NCBI GenBank assembly: GCA_903919065.1
Contig: CAIXHD010000325.1
Span: 1-44,478, forward strand
Source of the DNA: an uncultured Bacteroidota bacterium
Lineage (GTDB): Bacteria; Bacteroidota; Bacteroidia; Bacteroidales; UBA12481
DNA length: 44,478 bases
Direction: 5' to 3'
Under the pieces are notes generated by a model. It was not told the DNA's origin, did no database searches, and saw nothing but the letters and a program-made list of their open reading frames with translations. A program made the position numbers and the translations under genes. This document shows, piece by piece, positions 25,113 to 33,146 of the stretch (position 1 is its first letter; each line of letters starts with the position of its first letter).

Positions 25113-25731
25113 GGTAATCGCGCACCACTTTCTGAATACCCTTTTTGACACCCTCCCAGGTCTGCTTTTTAAAACTCACTGGGGTCTCGCTTTCATCTGC
25201 ATCAATAAAGTAGGTAATTGCATTAGGAATACTGATTCCAAGCATTTGATTCGGGTATTTTTGCTTGTGCCAGTCCATAATTTGCTGCAGTGAATAATAG
25301 CTCAGCAATTCATACAAATCCCAGAAGTCCTTTTTCCTTCCCCTTCCGAGGATGGCTTGAATTTTCATTGCGCCAATATCTGCACTGCTGTACATTCTGA
25401 TATGATCCTCAACTTCAATGGGAGCAATAGGTAAATGAGGAAAGTAAACAATATCAACTTTGACATTTTGAATAGTACAGAAGATTCCAAATTGTTTGTG
25501 ACCACCTTCATAAAAAAAGTCACTTCCAAAGGTTTTCATTAATTCGCCTTCGATAACTTGATGGTCGAATTTCTCATGATAAAACAAATCCAGATCGACA
25601 GAGCTACGGTGACCATATCGAAGTGACAGGGCTGTACCGCCAACCAGGGAAAAAGAGTCGAGCGATGGCAATGTCATCAGCCTTTTCAGTAAGGAAAAAG
25701 TCCCGGGTTCAACTGTCTCAATATGTAACAT
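25105..25731 (-). CDS. AbiEii-type nucleotidyltransferase (toxin-like)
   Basis: A 208-residue protein of the AbiEii/AbiGii family, toxins of type IV toxin-antitoxin systems that modify tRNA or other targets with nucleotides and can abort phage infection. The nucleotidyltransferase motif is GGTALSLRYGHRSSVDLDLF (residues 31-50), with the two Asp of DLD, followed by KVDIVYF and KIQAILGRGRKKDFWDLYELL. It overlaps the upstream DUF6922-type gene by 46 bases, the usual arrangement of this pair in Bacteroidetes. Phage defence is an inference from the family. Confidence 0.85.
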   Translation of the reverse strand: MLHIETVEPGTFSLLKRLMTLPSLDSFSLVGGTALSLRYGHRSSVDLDLFYHEKFDHQVIEGELMKTFGSDFFYEGGHKQFGIFCTIQNVKVDIVYFPHLPIAPIEVEDHIRMYSSADIGAMKIQAILGRGRKKDFWDLYELLSYYSLQQIMDWHKQKYPNQMLGISIPNAITYFIDADESETPVSFKKQTWEGVKKGIQKVVRDYLI

Positions 25732-25988
25732 CTGAATTCATTTAAAGGTTTATTGATGACTGCACTGGCAAGATGCATGCGGTGCTCCGGTAAAAACTTT
25801 GCTTTCAACAGAGCTTCCGTCACCTTTTCATCACCGTAATACCTGCGGCACTGGCGGATATCCTCAACATCACCGCGCTCAAACACCCGTTCGATCACGA
25901 AATTAGCCCTAAGATCATAGTCTAAATTCTCAAAGTTGACATCCCAGAAGATGCGCTTCTCAAAAACCGGTTTTGCTTTTTCAGACAT
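25686..25988 (-). CDS. DUF6922-type partner of the AbiEii-like protein (putative antitoxin)
   Basis: A 100-residue cytosolic protein with the pattern KRIFWDVNFENLDYDLRANFVIERVFERGDVEDIRQCRRYYGD (read in pieces: FWDVNFENLDYD, FVIERVFERGD, CRRYYGD). The start at 25988 (MSEKAKPVFEKR) fits the family better than the longer frame. It lies upstream of, and overlaps by 46 bases, the AbiEii-type gene, as antitoxins commonly do. No DNA-binding motif of AbiEi is seen, so it is a different partner class. Confidence 0.75.
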   Translation of the reverse strand: MSEKAKPVFEKRIFWDVNFENLDYDLRANFVIERVFERGDVEDIRQCRRYYGDEKVTEALLKAKFLPEHRMHLASAVINKPLNEFRCYILRQLNPGLFPY

Positions 25989-26038
25989 ACCACGAAGATA
26001 AACCTTTTCTATATTTACTATGGAAAACACCTCTCATT

Positions 26039-26785
26039 ATGAACAGCAAAAAAAAGCCAGTCAAACGAAAAGGCAAAAGCTCCGGCAGCCGACTTCATAC
26101 CCTTCTGCAAATTGGCAAATGGTTCATTGGAACTATTGGCGTTCTGACGCTGTTGGCTGTGATCATCAGTTTTACGCATATCCCCTTCAATGCTTATTAT
26201 AAGCTGGGAACAACAAACAGCAAATTAATCCACAAACCTGATATTATAGTTATTATGAGCGGGAGCGGTATGCCAAGTCCGGATGGGCTGATCAGGGCAT
26301 ATTATGGTGCTGAAGCCGGAAAGAATTATCCGGATGCAAAAATCATTATTGCTCTTCCATTTAATGAGAACGACAGCTTAAAGCCTCTAAAATTGATGGC
26401 ACACGAACTCATAATCAAAGGTATCGACTCATCGCGAATCCTTTTTGAGCCATTAGGATTTAATACTAGATCGCAGGCGATGAAAATTGCGGAGAGATAT
26501 CCGGTGGATAAAAGCCGTTTGTCGCTGGCTTTGATCACCTCACCTGAGCATATGTACCGATCGGTAAAATCGTTCAAAAAGGCGGGATTTTCCAATGTTG
26601 GAGGATTGTCTGCCTTCGACACACCGATTGAACCGGAAAAAGCTATGGATAAGGAGAATACCAAGGATATCCGGGTAAAAAGCCTCTCCTTGCGATACAA
26701 TATGTGGAGCTATCTGCATTATGAGCTGACCGTTCTCAGGGAATATTCCGCAATCGCCTATTACAAAGTGAAAGGATGGATTTAA
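26039..26785 (+). CDS. YdcF/SanA-type membrane protein (DUF218)
   Basis: A 248-residue protein with a basic N-terminus (MNSKKKPVKRKGK), one membrane segment around residues 22-42 and a periplasmic DUF218 domain: KPDIIVIMSGSG, IIIALPFNEND, GFNTRSQAMKIAERY and LITSPEHMYRSVKSF. Members such as SanA, ElyC and YdcF affect envelope integrity; the catalytic function is unproven. The start at 26039 is chosen over an upstream frame that would overlap the divergent DUF6922 gene. Confidence 0.85.
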   Translation: MNSKKKPVKRKGKSSGSRLHTLLQIGKWFIGTIGVLTLLAVIISFTHIPFNAYYKLGTTNSKLIHKPDIIVIMSGSGMPSPDGLIRAYYGAEAGKNYPDAKIIIALPFNENDSLKPLKLMAHELIIKGIDSSRILFEPLGFNTRSQAMKIAERYPVDKSRLSLALITSPEHMYRSVKSFKKAGFSNVGGLSAFDTPIEPEKAMDKENTKDIRVKSLSLRYNMWSYLHYELTVLREYSAIAYYKVKGWI

Positions 26786-26804
26786 AACCATCTGATTGAA
26801 TAAC

Positions 26805-27935
26805 ATGAAACTCCCGGTATTTGTCTTTGTTTTGATATTAACCGCCGGATTGATTCAGGCTCAGGATATCGACACGTTCCTGCTGCATTACCCCCGGTCG
26901 ATTAACGACACTATTCTTTATCAGCGCATAATCCGTTATGATAAGGAGCACAGGATTTACCATGTAAGGGATTATTATCCTGGCGGTAAAATCCAGATGG
27001 AAGCGGACTATTCTTCCTTCGACAAAACAATCAAGGAAACCCGGATGTGTAATTACCATAGGAGCACAAAAGAGGGTTCATTTAAGACATGGTACGAAAA
27101 CGGGCAGAGGGAGTTTTCAGGAACATTCAAGAACGGCCTGACAAACGGCCGGACCCAGTCGTGGTACCCGAACGGCCAGATAGAGGCTGATGAAGGATGG
27201 TTAAACGGACAAATGCACGGAAAGGTAAAATATTGGAATGAAAGAGGAGAGCTTGAGCAGGATCTCAATTATGATCACGGAATCAATCTGCAACCAAAGA
27301 AGGTTTCTTATCCATATTTGCCCTACCTGCCCAAAGGTTACGAAACCGATACCACCAGGCGATGGCCGCTCATAATATATTTGCACGGAGGCTCCACGCG
27401 TGGCACCCTCCTGAAGCGCCTTTACGATGCCGGGATCCCCGACCAGATATACCGGGGACGTGATTTTCCCTTTCTGATCATGTCGCCCTTATGTCCCCTG
27501 CATTTGAGGTGGTCGACAGATAATTGGTTTGATGGTTTCTTTAAAGAAATTTCAGAAAAATACCGGATCGATACGACAAGGATTTATTTGACAGGTTTAA
27601 GTCTGGGTGGTGAAGGCACCTGGTATCTGGCGGCCAAGTATCCGGAGATATTTGCAGCCATTGCTCCAATAAGCGGATTTACCCGGGAATCTGACTTTAT
27701 AGTTGATCATATAAACAATCTGGTTGACTTACCCATTTGGGCCTTTCATGGGAAGTTAGACAATGTGGTACAGTTTGAGGACACTGAAAGAATTATAAAA
27801 ATGCTGGAAGGGAAAAATAAGAATCTTAGATTTACGGCTGAACCCGGCATCGGTCATGGGCTGTCGTGGCAGGTTTATCCGGGTCAGGATTTGTATGATT
27901 GGTTTCTGAAATTCCAGAAAAGTCCGGCAAAATAA
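26805..27935 (+). CDS. Secreted MORN-repeat / alpha-beta hydrolase fusion
   Basis: A 376-residue exported protein with two parts. After the signal peptide (MKLPVFVFVLILTAGLIQAQ) come MORN_2-type repeats at about residues 55-160 (EGSFKTWYENGQREFSGTF, GRTQSWYPNGQIEADEGW, HGKVKYWNERGELEQD). Then an esterase domain follows, related to PHB depolymerase and polysaccharide esterases: LIIYLHGGSTRG, nucleophile S266 in GLSLGGEGTW, Asp in FHGKLDNVV, His in GIGHGLSW. The start is ATG 26805 rather than TTG 26796. The combination may place the hydrolase on a cell-wall or membrane surface. Ten or so bases separate it from the ProC-like gene. Confidence 0.85.
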   Translation: MKLPVFVFVLILTAGLIQAQDIDTFLLHYPRSINDTILYQRIIRYDKEHRIYHVRDYYPGGKIQMEADYSSFDKTIKETRMCNYHRSTKEGSFKTWYENGQREFSGTFKNGLTNGRTQSWYPNGQIEADEGWLNGQMHGKVKYWNERGELEQDLNYDHGINLQPKKVSYPYLPYLPKGYETDTTRRWPLIIYLHGGSTRGTLLKRLYDAGIPDQIYRGRDFPFLIMSPLCPLHLRWSTDNWFDGFFKEISEKYRIDTTRIYLTGLSLGGEGTWYLAAKYPEIFAAIAPISGFTRESDFIVDHINNLVDLPIWAFHGKLDNVVQFEDTERIIKMLEGKNKNLRFTAEPGIGHGLSWQVYPGQDLYDWFLKFQKSPAK

Positions 27936-27950
27936 AACAAGGAGTACCCA

Positions 27951-28724
27951 TTGAATATAGGATTTATCGGTATTGGTAAGATCGCCACTGCAGTGATCGA
28001 AGGATTATGCTCCTCTGAAATTGAGGGTGCAAAGTTGAGAATCTCTCCGCGGAACGAAGAAAACTCTGTCAGGCTGGCTGCTAAATACCTAACCGTTACA
28101 AGGATGGAGAGTAATCAGGAAGTTCTTGATCATTCAGAGATAATTGTTCTTGCACTTCGGCCTCCGCAGGCAGAAGAAGTTCTGAGAAATCTTAAATTCA
28201 GGAAAGAGCATTTAATCGTTTCACTGATCCCTCTGATAAAACATGATGATCTTGCAGCGATGACTGCTCCGGCTGGAAAAGTTTGCAGGGCTATTCCTTT
28301 GCCACCGGTTGTCAACCATAATTGCCCGATACCACTCTTCAACGCTCCGGAAATTGTTGTAGATATTTTCAACAATCTCGGTCAGCCGCTAATGGTAATC
28401 GATGAAAATCAACTACATGCAATCTGGACGCTTACCTGTCTGATCACTCCGTATTACGATCTTCTACAGGAGCTCAGTATCTGGACAACGGATCATGGTG
28501 TCGATAAAACCATTGCCAACCAGTATATCGCCAACCTGTTTCAAGCCCTCTCATACACAGCGCAAATTGCTGATCCTATTGAATTTGACGAGCTCGCCAA
28601 GCATGCTGCCACACCCAATGGCATGAACGAACAGGCTGGCAAGGCTATCAGGGCTGATGGTGCTCACTCAGCTTACCGCGAGGCGGCGGATCGGATTTTA
28701 GAGCGCTTTCCCAAAGAATTGTGA
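27951..28724 (+). CDS. ProC-like NAD(P)-binding reductase (pyrroline-5-carboxylate reductase family)
   Basis: A 257-residue Rossmann-fold protein with MNIGFIGIGKIATAVIEGL at the start, SEIIVLALRPPQAEEVL, and the ProC C-terminal helical part (HAATPNGMNEQAGKAI resembling TSPGGTT..A). The start codon is TTG (27951), set by an AAGGAG ribosome site seven bases upstream, rare in a phylum that mostly lacks such sites. It differs from true ProC in the proline-binding loop, so a related imine or ketone may be the substrate. Confidence 0.8.
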   Translation: MNIGFIGIGKIATAVIEGLCSSEIEGAKLRISPRNEENSVRLAAKYLTVTRMESNQEVLDHSEIIVLALRPPQAEEVLRNLKFRKEHLIVSLIPLIKHDDLAAMTAPAGKVCRAIPLPPVVNHNCPIPLFNAPEIVVDIFNNLGQPLMVIDENQLHAIWTLTCLITPYYDLLQELSIWTTDHGVDKTIANQYIANLFQALSYTAQIADPIEFDELAKHAATPNGMNEQAGKAIRADGAHSAYREAADRILERFPKEL

Positions 28725-28727
28725 CGG

Positions 28728-28756
28728 GTCTTCAGTCTTCAGTACTCAGTCGGCAG
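28728..28756 (+). repeat. 7-bp tandem array (GTCTTCA type)
   Basis: Units GTCTTCA, GTCTTCA, GTACTCA, GTCGGCA, starting three bases after the ProC-like stop. Confidence 0.7.
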
Positions 28757-28779
28757 AAATAACCCTCGTAGCGTTGTCA

Positions 28780-29080
28780 TTCCCGCGAAGGCGGGAACCC
28801 CGTCGCATACCACGAAACTTCGCAGGTGAGCCCGTCCCTTACCGCGGCATTCATCTGTAGAACGTTCATCCTGATTATCGCATTTCTGCAAAAGCGTTCT
28901 TCCAGCCATTTCTGCAAAAGCGTTCTTTAAGAATGTGTCCTGCCTCGAATTCCTTCTCTGTCATCCTCGCGAAGGCGCAGCCGGAAGCGGGGACCTTTTC
29001 GCTGTCGTACCGAGGTTGTTGAGGGGACCTTTTCGCTGTCGTACCGAGGTTGTTGCGGGAACCTTTTCAATGTCGTATCC
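28780..29080. repeat. Second copy (partial) of the composite repeat element
   Basis: Part of a 604-bp gap without genes. At 28780-28797 TTCCCGC-GAAG-GCGGGAA is a perfect palindrome. At 28882-28940 lie two 26-bp units (TTTCTGCAAAAGCGTTCTT). From 28958 comes TCTGTCATCCTCGCGAAGGC and then GGGGACCTTTTCGCTGTCG twice at 34-bp spacing (28989, 29023) plus a diverged third. The same modules, in the same order, form the right half of the element at 20965-21347; the left arm is replaced by the palindrome. Confidence 0.7.
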
Positions 29081-29124
29081 ACCTCAAATATAGCACGTTC
29101 CAGTTGCTGTGTTGTATTTCTCAC

Positions 29125-29151
29125 CACCTGTTGAATTTCTTTACACCTGTT
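29125..29151 (+). promoter_or_regulatory. Direct repeat CACCTGTT, possible enhancer sites
   Basis: CACCTGTT occurs at 29125-29132 and 29144-29151, 19 bp apart and about 130-155 bp upstream of the sigma-54-like promoter. That is a normal distance for a sigma-54 activator, which is encoded in the same run of genes. The assignment is speculative. Confidence 0.25.
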
Positions 29152-29280
29152 CTATCGTGTTGATCTACTAATCTTTAACTAAATCCGATAATATTTCTGT
29201 ATAATTTCTCAACACTTAAGGTGCTTTCTTTTTAAGCACACTCACAACTAACTCATTGTCTATCTTATTGTTGCAATACT

Positions 29281-29295
29281 TGGCAAGGTAATTGA
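29281..29295 (+). promoter_or_regulatory. Sigma-54-like promoter of the redox operon
   Basis: TGGCAAGGTAATTGA fits TGGCACG-N4-TTGC with two mismatches, one of them the -12 C. GG and G are at the correct 12-base spacing. The start point would be near 29307, 22 bases before ATG 29329. Confidence 0.45.
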
Positions 29296-29328
29296 ATATC
29301 ATTATGCGTGACAAGCAAACACGAAATA

Positions 29329-31017
29329 ATGAACTCAAATTTTAAGGCCATGAAAAAAATAGTTTTAGTACTCATCGGTGCTGCAATGATTTTCCAGAGT
29401 CAGGCAGGCAATATCTCCTACACGTCAGGAGATTTGCAAAAATCACCAGCTGCAAAAGGTTCACTGACCATAACCAGCACACCCGATCTTCAGCAACTGA
29501 CAACCAAATGGATCAGCGATTATGCTGCGATCAACCCAAAATTAAAAATCAGTTTTGTCGGTCAGAATGAGCCGGGAACTGATCTGGCCTTTGAATCAAA
29601 TGATCCTGGTATAAAAGCTAAGGAGGGATCAGCCTGGAAAATGGTCATCGGCCGCGATGCCATCATCCCTGTTATAAACTCAGCGAATCCTTACCTGGCT
29701 GAAATTAACGCCAGAGGAGTTTCAGCCGAAGAGTTTTCGAAAATCTTAAGCAATCAGGGAACACAGATCTGGGGAACGCTGCTTAATGGCAATGAAAACC
29801 TTCCGGTCAATGTTTACCTGGTTAGTGACGAATCGATCAAATCAACGATAGCCAATTTTGCCGGTCTCGATCCAGCCCTGGTCAAAGCAATTAATGTTGC
29901 CACAGGAGCTGAATTAATAGCAGCGATTCAGAAAGATCCAAATGCCATCGGATTCTGTAAACTGGCTGACATTGCTTCCGGAAATGGCATGGTTAGCGGC
30001 ATCAGTTTATTGCCCATCGACAAGAATGCAAATGGCAAACTGGATTACATCGAGAAAATCTACGGAAATGTCGACGAGATATCAAGAGGAATCTGGATTG
30101 GGAAATACCCTCAGGCTTTATGCAGAAATATTTACGCCGTTGCATCAGCAAATCCTACTGAAGATAACCAGATTGCTTTCCTGAGATATGTTCTTACAGC
30201 CGGACAGGATCTGCTCGAAACAACCGGTTACAATAGCCTGGCCAACAGTGAACGTTTATCGAAAATCGACAGGCTGCCAGGTGCCTTCATGAAAGGTCAG
30301 ACCTCGGATAAGGTAAATGTCATTCAGCTGATCATTACCCTACTGGCCGGACTTGCCATTCTTGCTGCCATGATCGTCCTGATCATCCGTTACAGAAGAA
30401 TCAACAAGCCAATAGGACCAGATACAGATCCGAAACATCTTCATGGTCTCAATGAAAAATCATTATCGGCACCTAAAGGATTGTTTTTTGACAAAACACA
30501 TACCTGGGCTTTCATGGAAAAAGACGGAACACTGAAAATCGGAATTGATGATTTTCTGCAGCATGTCACGGGTCAGATCACAAGCATTAAAATGAAAAAG
30601 CCGGGTGATACAGTAAAAAAAGGAGAACCGGTAATGACTGTTATCCAATCGGGAAAACGCCTGACCATAAGTTCACCTGCTTCTGGCATTATCATTGCCG
30701 ATAACGCGAATCTCTTTTCTAACGCTTCATTAATCAACTCCTCACCCTATGAAGACGGATGGATTTACCGGATGGAGCCAACCAACTGGATACGTGAAAA
30801 CCAGTTCCTTTTCATGGCTGAAAAGTACACGGAATGGATTCATAATGAATTCACGCGCCTGAAAGACTTTTTAGCCAAAGCAATTCAAACCGGCTCCCCT
30901 GAATATGCATTTATCACCCTTCAGGATGGTGGAGAGATCAACGACAACGTTTTGGAGAACCTCCCGCCCGAAGTTTGGGAAGATTTTCAGACCAATTTCA
31001 TAGATACATCCAAATAA
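29329..31017 (+). CDS. PstS-like binding domain - membrane segment - GcvH-like domain fusion
   Basis: A 562-residue three-part protein. A signal peptide (MKKIVLVLIGAAMIFQSQAG, from an internal ATG at 29350 that may be the real start) exports a periplasmic-binding domain of the PstS/PBP type (residues about 40-310; GSLTITSTPDLQQLTTKW, VIGRDAIIPVINSANPY). Residues about 335-360 form one membrane segment followed by RYRRI, so the rest is cytoplasmic. Residues about 375-490 are a glycine-cleavage H-like barrel (FFDKTHTWAF, GIDDFLQHVTGQI, KPGDTVKKGEP, SPASG, SPYEDGWIYRM). The lipoyl position is Gly, with K443 next to it. A tail with LQDGGEINDN and EDFQTNF is shared with the protein at 33147. Function unknown; I infer signal or substrate coupling across the membrane. 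Confidence 0.8.
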   Translation: MNSNFKAMKKIVLVLIGAAMIFQSQAGNISYTSGDLQKSPAAKGSLTITSTPDLQQLTTKWISDYAAINPKLKISFVGQNEPGTDLAFESNDPGIKAKEGSAWKMVIGRDAIIPVINSANPYLAEINARGVSAEEFSKILSNQGTQIWGTLLNGNENLPVNVYLVSDESIKSTIANFAGLDPALVKAINVATGAELIAAIQKDPNAIGFCKLADIASGNGMVSGISLLPIDKNANGKLDYIEKIYGNVDEISRGIWIGKYPQALCRNIYAVASANPTEDNQIAFLRYVLTAGQDLLETTGYNSLANSERLSKIDRLPGAFMKGQTSDKVNVIQLIITLLAGLAILAAMIVLIIRYRRINKPIGPDTDPKHLHGLNEKSLSAPKGLFFDKTHTWAFMEKDGTLKIGIDDFLQHVTGQITSIKMKKPGDTVKKGEPVMTVIQSGKRLTISSPASGIIIADNANLFSNASLINSSPYEDGWIYRMEPTNWIRENQFLFMAEKYTEWIHNEFTRLKDFLAKAIQTGSPEYAFITLQDGGEINDNVLENLPPEVWEDFQTNFIDTSK

Positions 31018-31030
31018 TAAAATATTAATC

Positions 31031-31903
31031 ATGGGACTTGATAGAAGAGGATTTATGAAAACTCTGGGGGTGGCGGGGACAACGCTGGCTCTTGGAAAAA
31101 CTGCTTTTGCTGCCGGCAAGGGAAAGGAAAGCATAGAATTCTATGGCATCCTTTACGACTCCACTCGTTGCGTAGGTTGCCAGACTTGTGAAAATTCCTG
31201 CGCTGAAAAACATGGTCTCCCTGCACCAACCGAAGTTCCGGAAGCCGGTGTTATACGGAAGACTGACGAGAGCCGCCGAACAGTGGTTAATCTTTTCAAA
31301 ACCACCAAAGGGGAAGTTTATGTTAAAAACCAGTGCATGCATTGCAACGAGCCTGCCTGCGCTGCAGCCTGCCTGACCCAGGCCATGTATAAAACCAAGG
31401 AGGGGCCGGTTATCTGGCGTGGTAATAAATGCATGGGCTGTCGCTATTGCATGGTATCCTGTCCGTTCGATGTACCAAAGTTCGAGTTTCACAGCGCGAA
31501 CCCGAAAATCACGAAGTGCGACATGTGTTATGACAGAATCCTGGAAGGGAAAAAACCAGCTTGTGCAGAGAATTGTCCGGCTGAAGCAATAACTTTCGGT
31601 ACGCGCAGGGAACTTATCCAGGAAGCCCGTAAAAGAATTGCTGCCCAACCTGATGTGTATTCTGATCTCATTTACGGAGAGCGCGAAGCTGGCGGAACCG
31701 GCGAAGTATATGTAGCCCAGGTTCCTCCGGTTGAACTGGGATTCAAAACCAATTTACAGAACGAATCCTACCCTGCCCTTTCTAAGGGATTCCTCTATGC
31801 CGTTCCATCGGTATTTGTTCTGCTCCCTGTATTGTTACTGGGCATTCATGAAACCACCAAGACTAATAAAAACCACCAAAACGAAGGAGATGAAAACGAG
31901 TAA
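31031..31903 (+). CDS. HybA-like Tat-exported ferredoxin, four [4Fe-4S] clusters
   Basis: A 290-residue periplasmic electron carrier anchored by a C-terminal membrane segment (about residues 250-270, GFLYAVPSVFVLLPVLLLG). The N-terminus MGLDRRGFMKTLGVAGTTLALG is a twin-arginine signal. Sixteen Cys form four clusters: CVGCQTCENSCAE, CMHCNEPACAAACLT, CMGCRYCMVSCPFD, CDMCYDRILEG with CAENCP. This is the DmsB/HybA pattern, normally partnered with a NrfD-type protein and a catalytic subunit. NrfD is the next gene (14-base overlap), but no hydrogenase or molybdoenzyme gene is present. I infer that it passes electrons between the quinone site and an unknown partner. Confidence 0.92.
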   Translation: MGLDRRGFMKTLGVAGTTLALGKTAFAAGKGKESIEFYGILYDSTRCVGCQTCENSCAEKHGLPAPTEVPEAGVIRKTDESRRTVVNLFKTTKGEVYVKNQCMHCNEPACAAACLTQAMYKTKEGPVIWRGNKCMGCRYCMVSCPFDVPKFEFHSANPKITKCDMCYDRILEGKKPACAENCPAEAITFGTRRELIQEARKRIAAQPDVYSDLIYGEREAGGTGEVYVAQVPPVELGFKTNLQNESYPALSKGFLYAVPSVFVLLPVLLLGIHETTKTNKNHQNEGDENE

Positions 31904-33128
31904 CTTTGAATACCCCATCGCCAAGGACAATGATGGTAAAACCATCTGGAAATTCCTCATCAGCGAATTCAAGCCGAAAGGTAAAATCTTCACTCCGTTT
32001 AATATTATCTCAGTACCGGTAATTCTTTTGGGAATTGTACTGATAGTTATCCGTTTCTGGAAAGGAATCGGTTCCATTACCAACTTAACACAGGAAGTGC
32101 CCTGGGGTTTGTGGATTGGCTTCGATGTAGTTACAGGGGTGGCATTTGCAGGCGGAGCCTACGTGCTCACTTTTATTGTCTACATACTTAATAATCAAAA
32201 ATACCACTCCATTGTGAGGATCACCGTTTTAAACGGGTTTCTTGCCTATGTATTTTATGCCGGGGCATTGCTCCTTGATCTGGGCCGCCCATGGAACGTT
32301 ATCAATCCGATCATTGGAAACAGTTTTGGAACAAGCTCCGTACTTTTTCTCGTTGCCTGGCACTTTTTGCTCTACATGCTGGCTCAGCTGATTGAGTTTT
32401 CACCGGCGGTGGCAGAGTGGCTCGGGGCCAAACGTGCCCGTAAGATCCTGTCGGGCATGACCATAGCAGCGGTCATATTCGGCATTACCCTATCCACCCT
32501 GCATCAATCAGGGTTAGGCGCACTGTACCTGATGGCAAAAGACAAGATTCACCCCTTGTGGTATTCTGAATTCATTCCGATACTATTTTTGGTTTCCAGC
32601 ATTTTCGCAGGCCTTTCCATGGTGATTTTCGAAGGATCGATCAGCCATAAGGTCTTTTTCAATCAGATCAGCGAGAAACATAATAAGGAACAGGATGGTA
32701 TAGTTCGAGGATTATCAAGAATATGTGCCGGGGCAATGTTTGCCTATTTCGCTCTGCAGGTTCTGATCTTTATTCACCAGAAGCGGTGGGATTTGCTGGG
32801 TACCCCAATGGGTTACTGGTATCTTCTCGAAATGATCGGATTTGTATTGATTCCGATGCTGATGTTCGTCTCCGGATATCGAAGAAAGAGCATCAACATG
32901 ATTAAAACAGCCGCAATTCTGACTATGGTTGGTGTGATTCTGAACAGGTTGAATGTTACCGTTATCGGATTCAAATGGGACGAAGCCATTCGCTATGTTC
33001 CTTCCTGGATGGAAGTAGTGGTAACTCTGACTGTAATATTTACCGAAATCTGGATATTCAGGTGGGTGGTACGGCGTATGCCAGTCCTTCGGGATGCACC
33101 GATATGGGCTAAAAATCAAGATAAATAA
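31890..33128 (+). CDS. NrfD/HybB-family quinone-reactive membrane protein
   Basis: A 412-residue integral membrane protein with about ten hydrophobic segments. Family features are EVPWGLWIGFDVVTGVAFAGGAY, LLDLGRPWN, and SGLGALYLMAKDKIHPLWYSEFIP with STLHQSG, all HybB-type. It transfers electrons between the membrane quinone pool and a periplasmic iron-sulfur subunit, here HybA-like. The start at 31890 (MKTSNFEYPIAKDNDG) overlaps hybA by 14 bases. As with the ferredoxin, no catalytic subunit is adjacent; the two H-like membrane proteins flank the pair instead. Confidence 0.9.
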   Translation: MKTSNFEYPIAKDNDGKTIWKFLISEFKPKGKIFTPFNIISVPVILLGIVLIVIRFWKGIGSITNLTQEVPWGLWIGFDVVTGVAFAGGAYVLTFIVYILNNQKYHSIVRITVLNGFLAYVFYAGALLLDLGRPWNVINPIIGNSFGTSSVLFLVAWHFLLYMLAQLIEFSPAVAEWLGAKRARKILSGMTIAAVIFGITLSTLHQSGLGALYLMAKDKIHPLWYSEFIPILFLVSSIFAGLSMVIFEGSISHKVFFNQISEKHNKEQDGIVRGLSRICAGAMFAYFALQVLIFIHQKRWDLLGTPMGYWYLLEMIGFVLIPMLMFVSGYRRKSINMIKTAAILTMVGVILNRLNVTVIGFKWDEAIRYVPSWMEVVVTLTVIFTEIWIFRWVVRRMPVLRDAPIWAKNQDK

Positions 33129-33146
33129 CCTTAAAAAATAAATAAA

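Noticed and set aside
31025-31648. 207-codon minus-strand frame opposite the HybA-like gene
   Set aside because: Antisense of a Cys-rich gene with clear cluster motifs on the plus strand.
31031-33128. Hydrogenase-2 operon (HybA/HybB)
   Set aside because: No NiFe large or small subunit or maturation gene is nearby.
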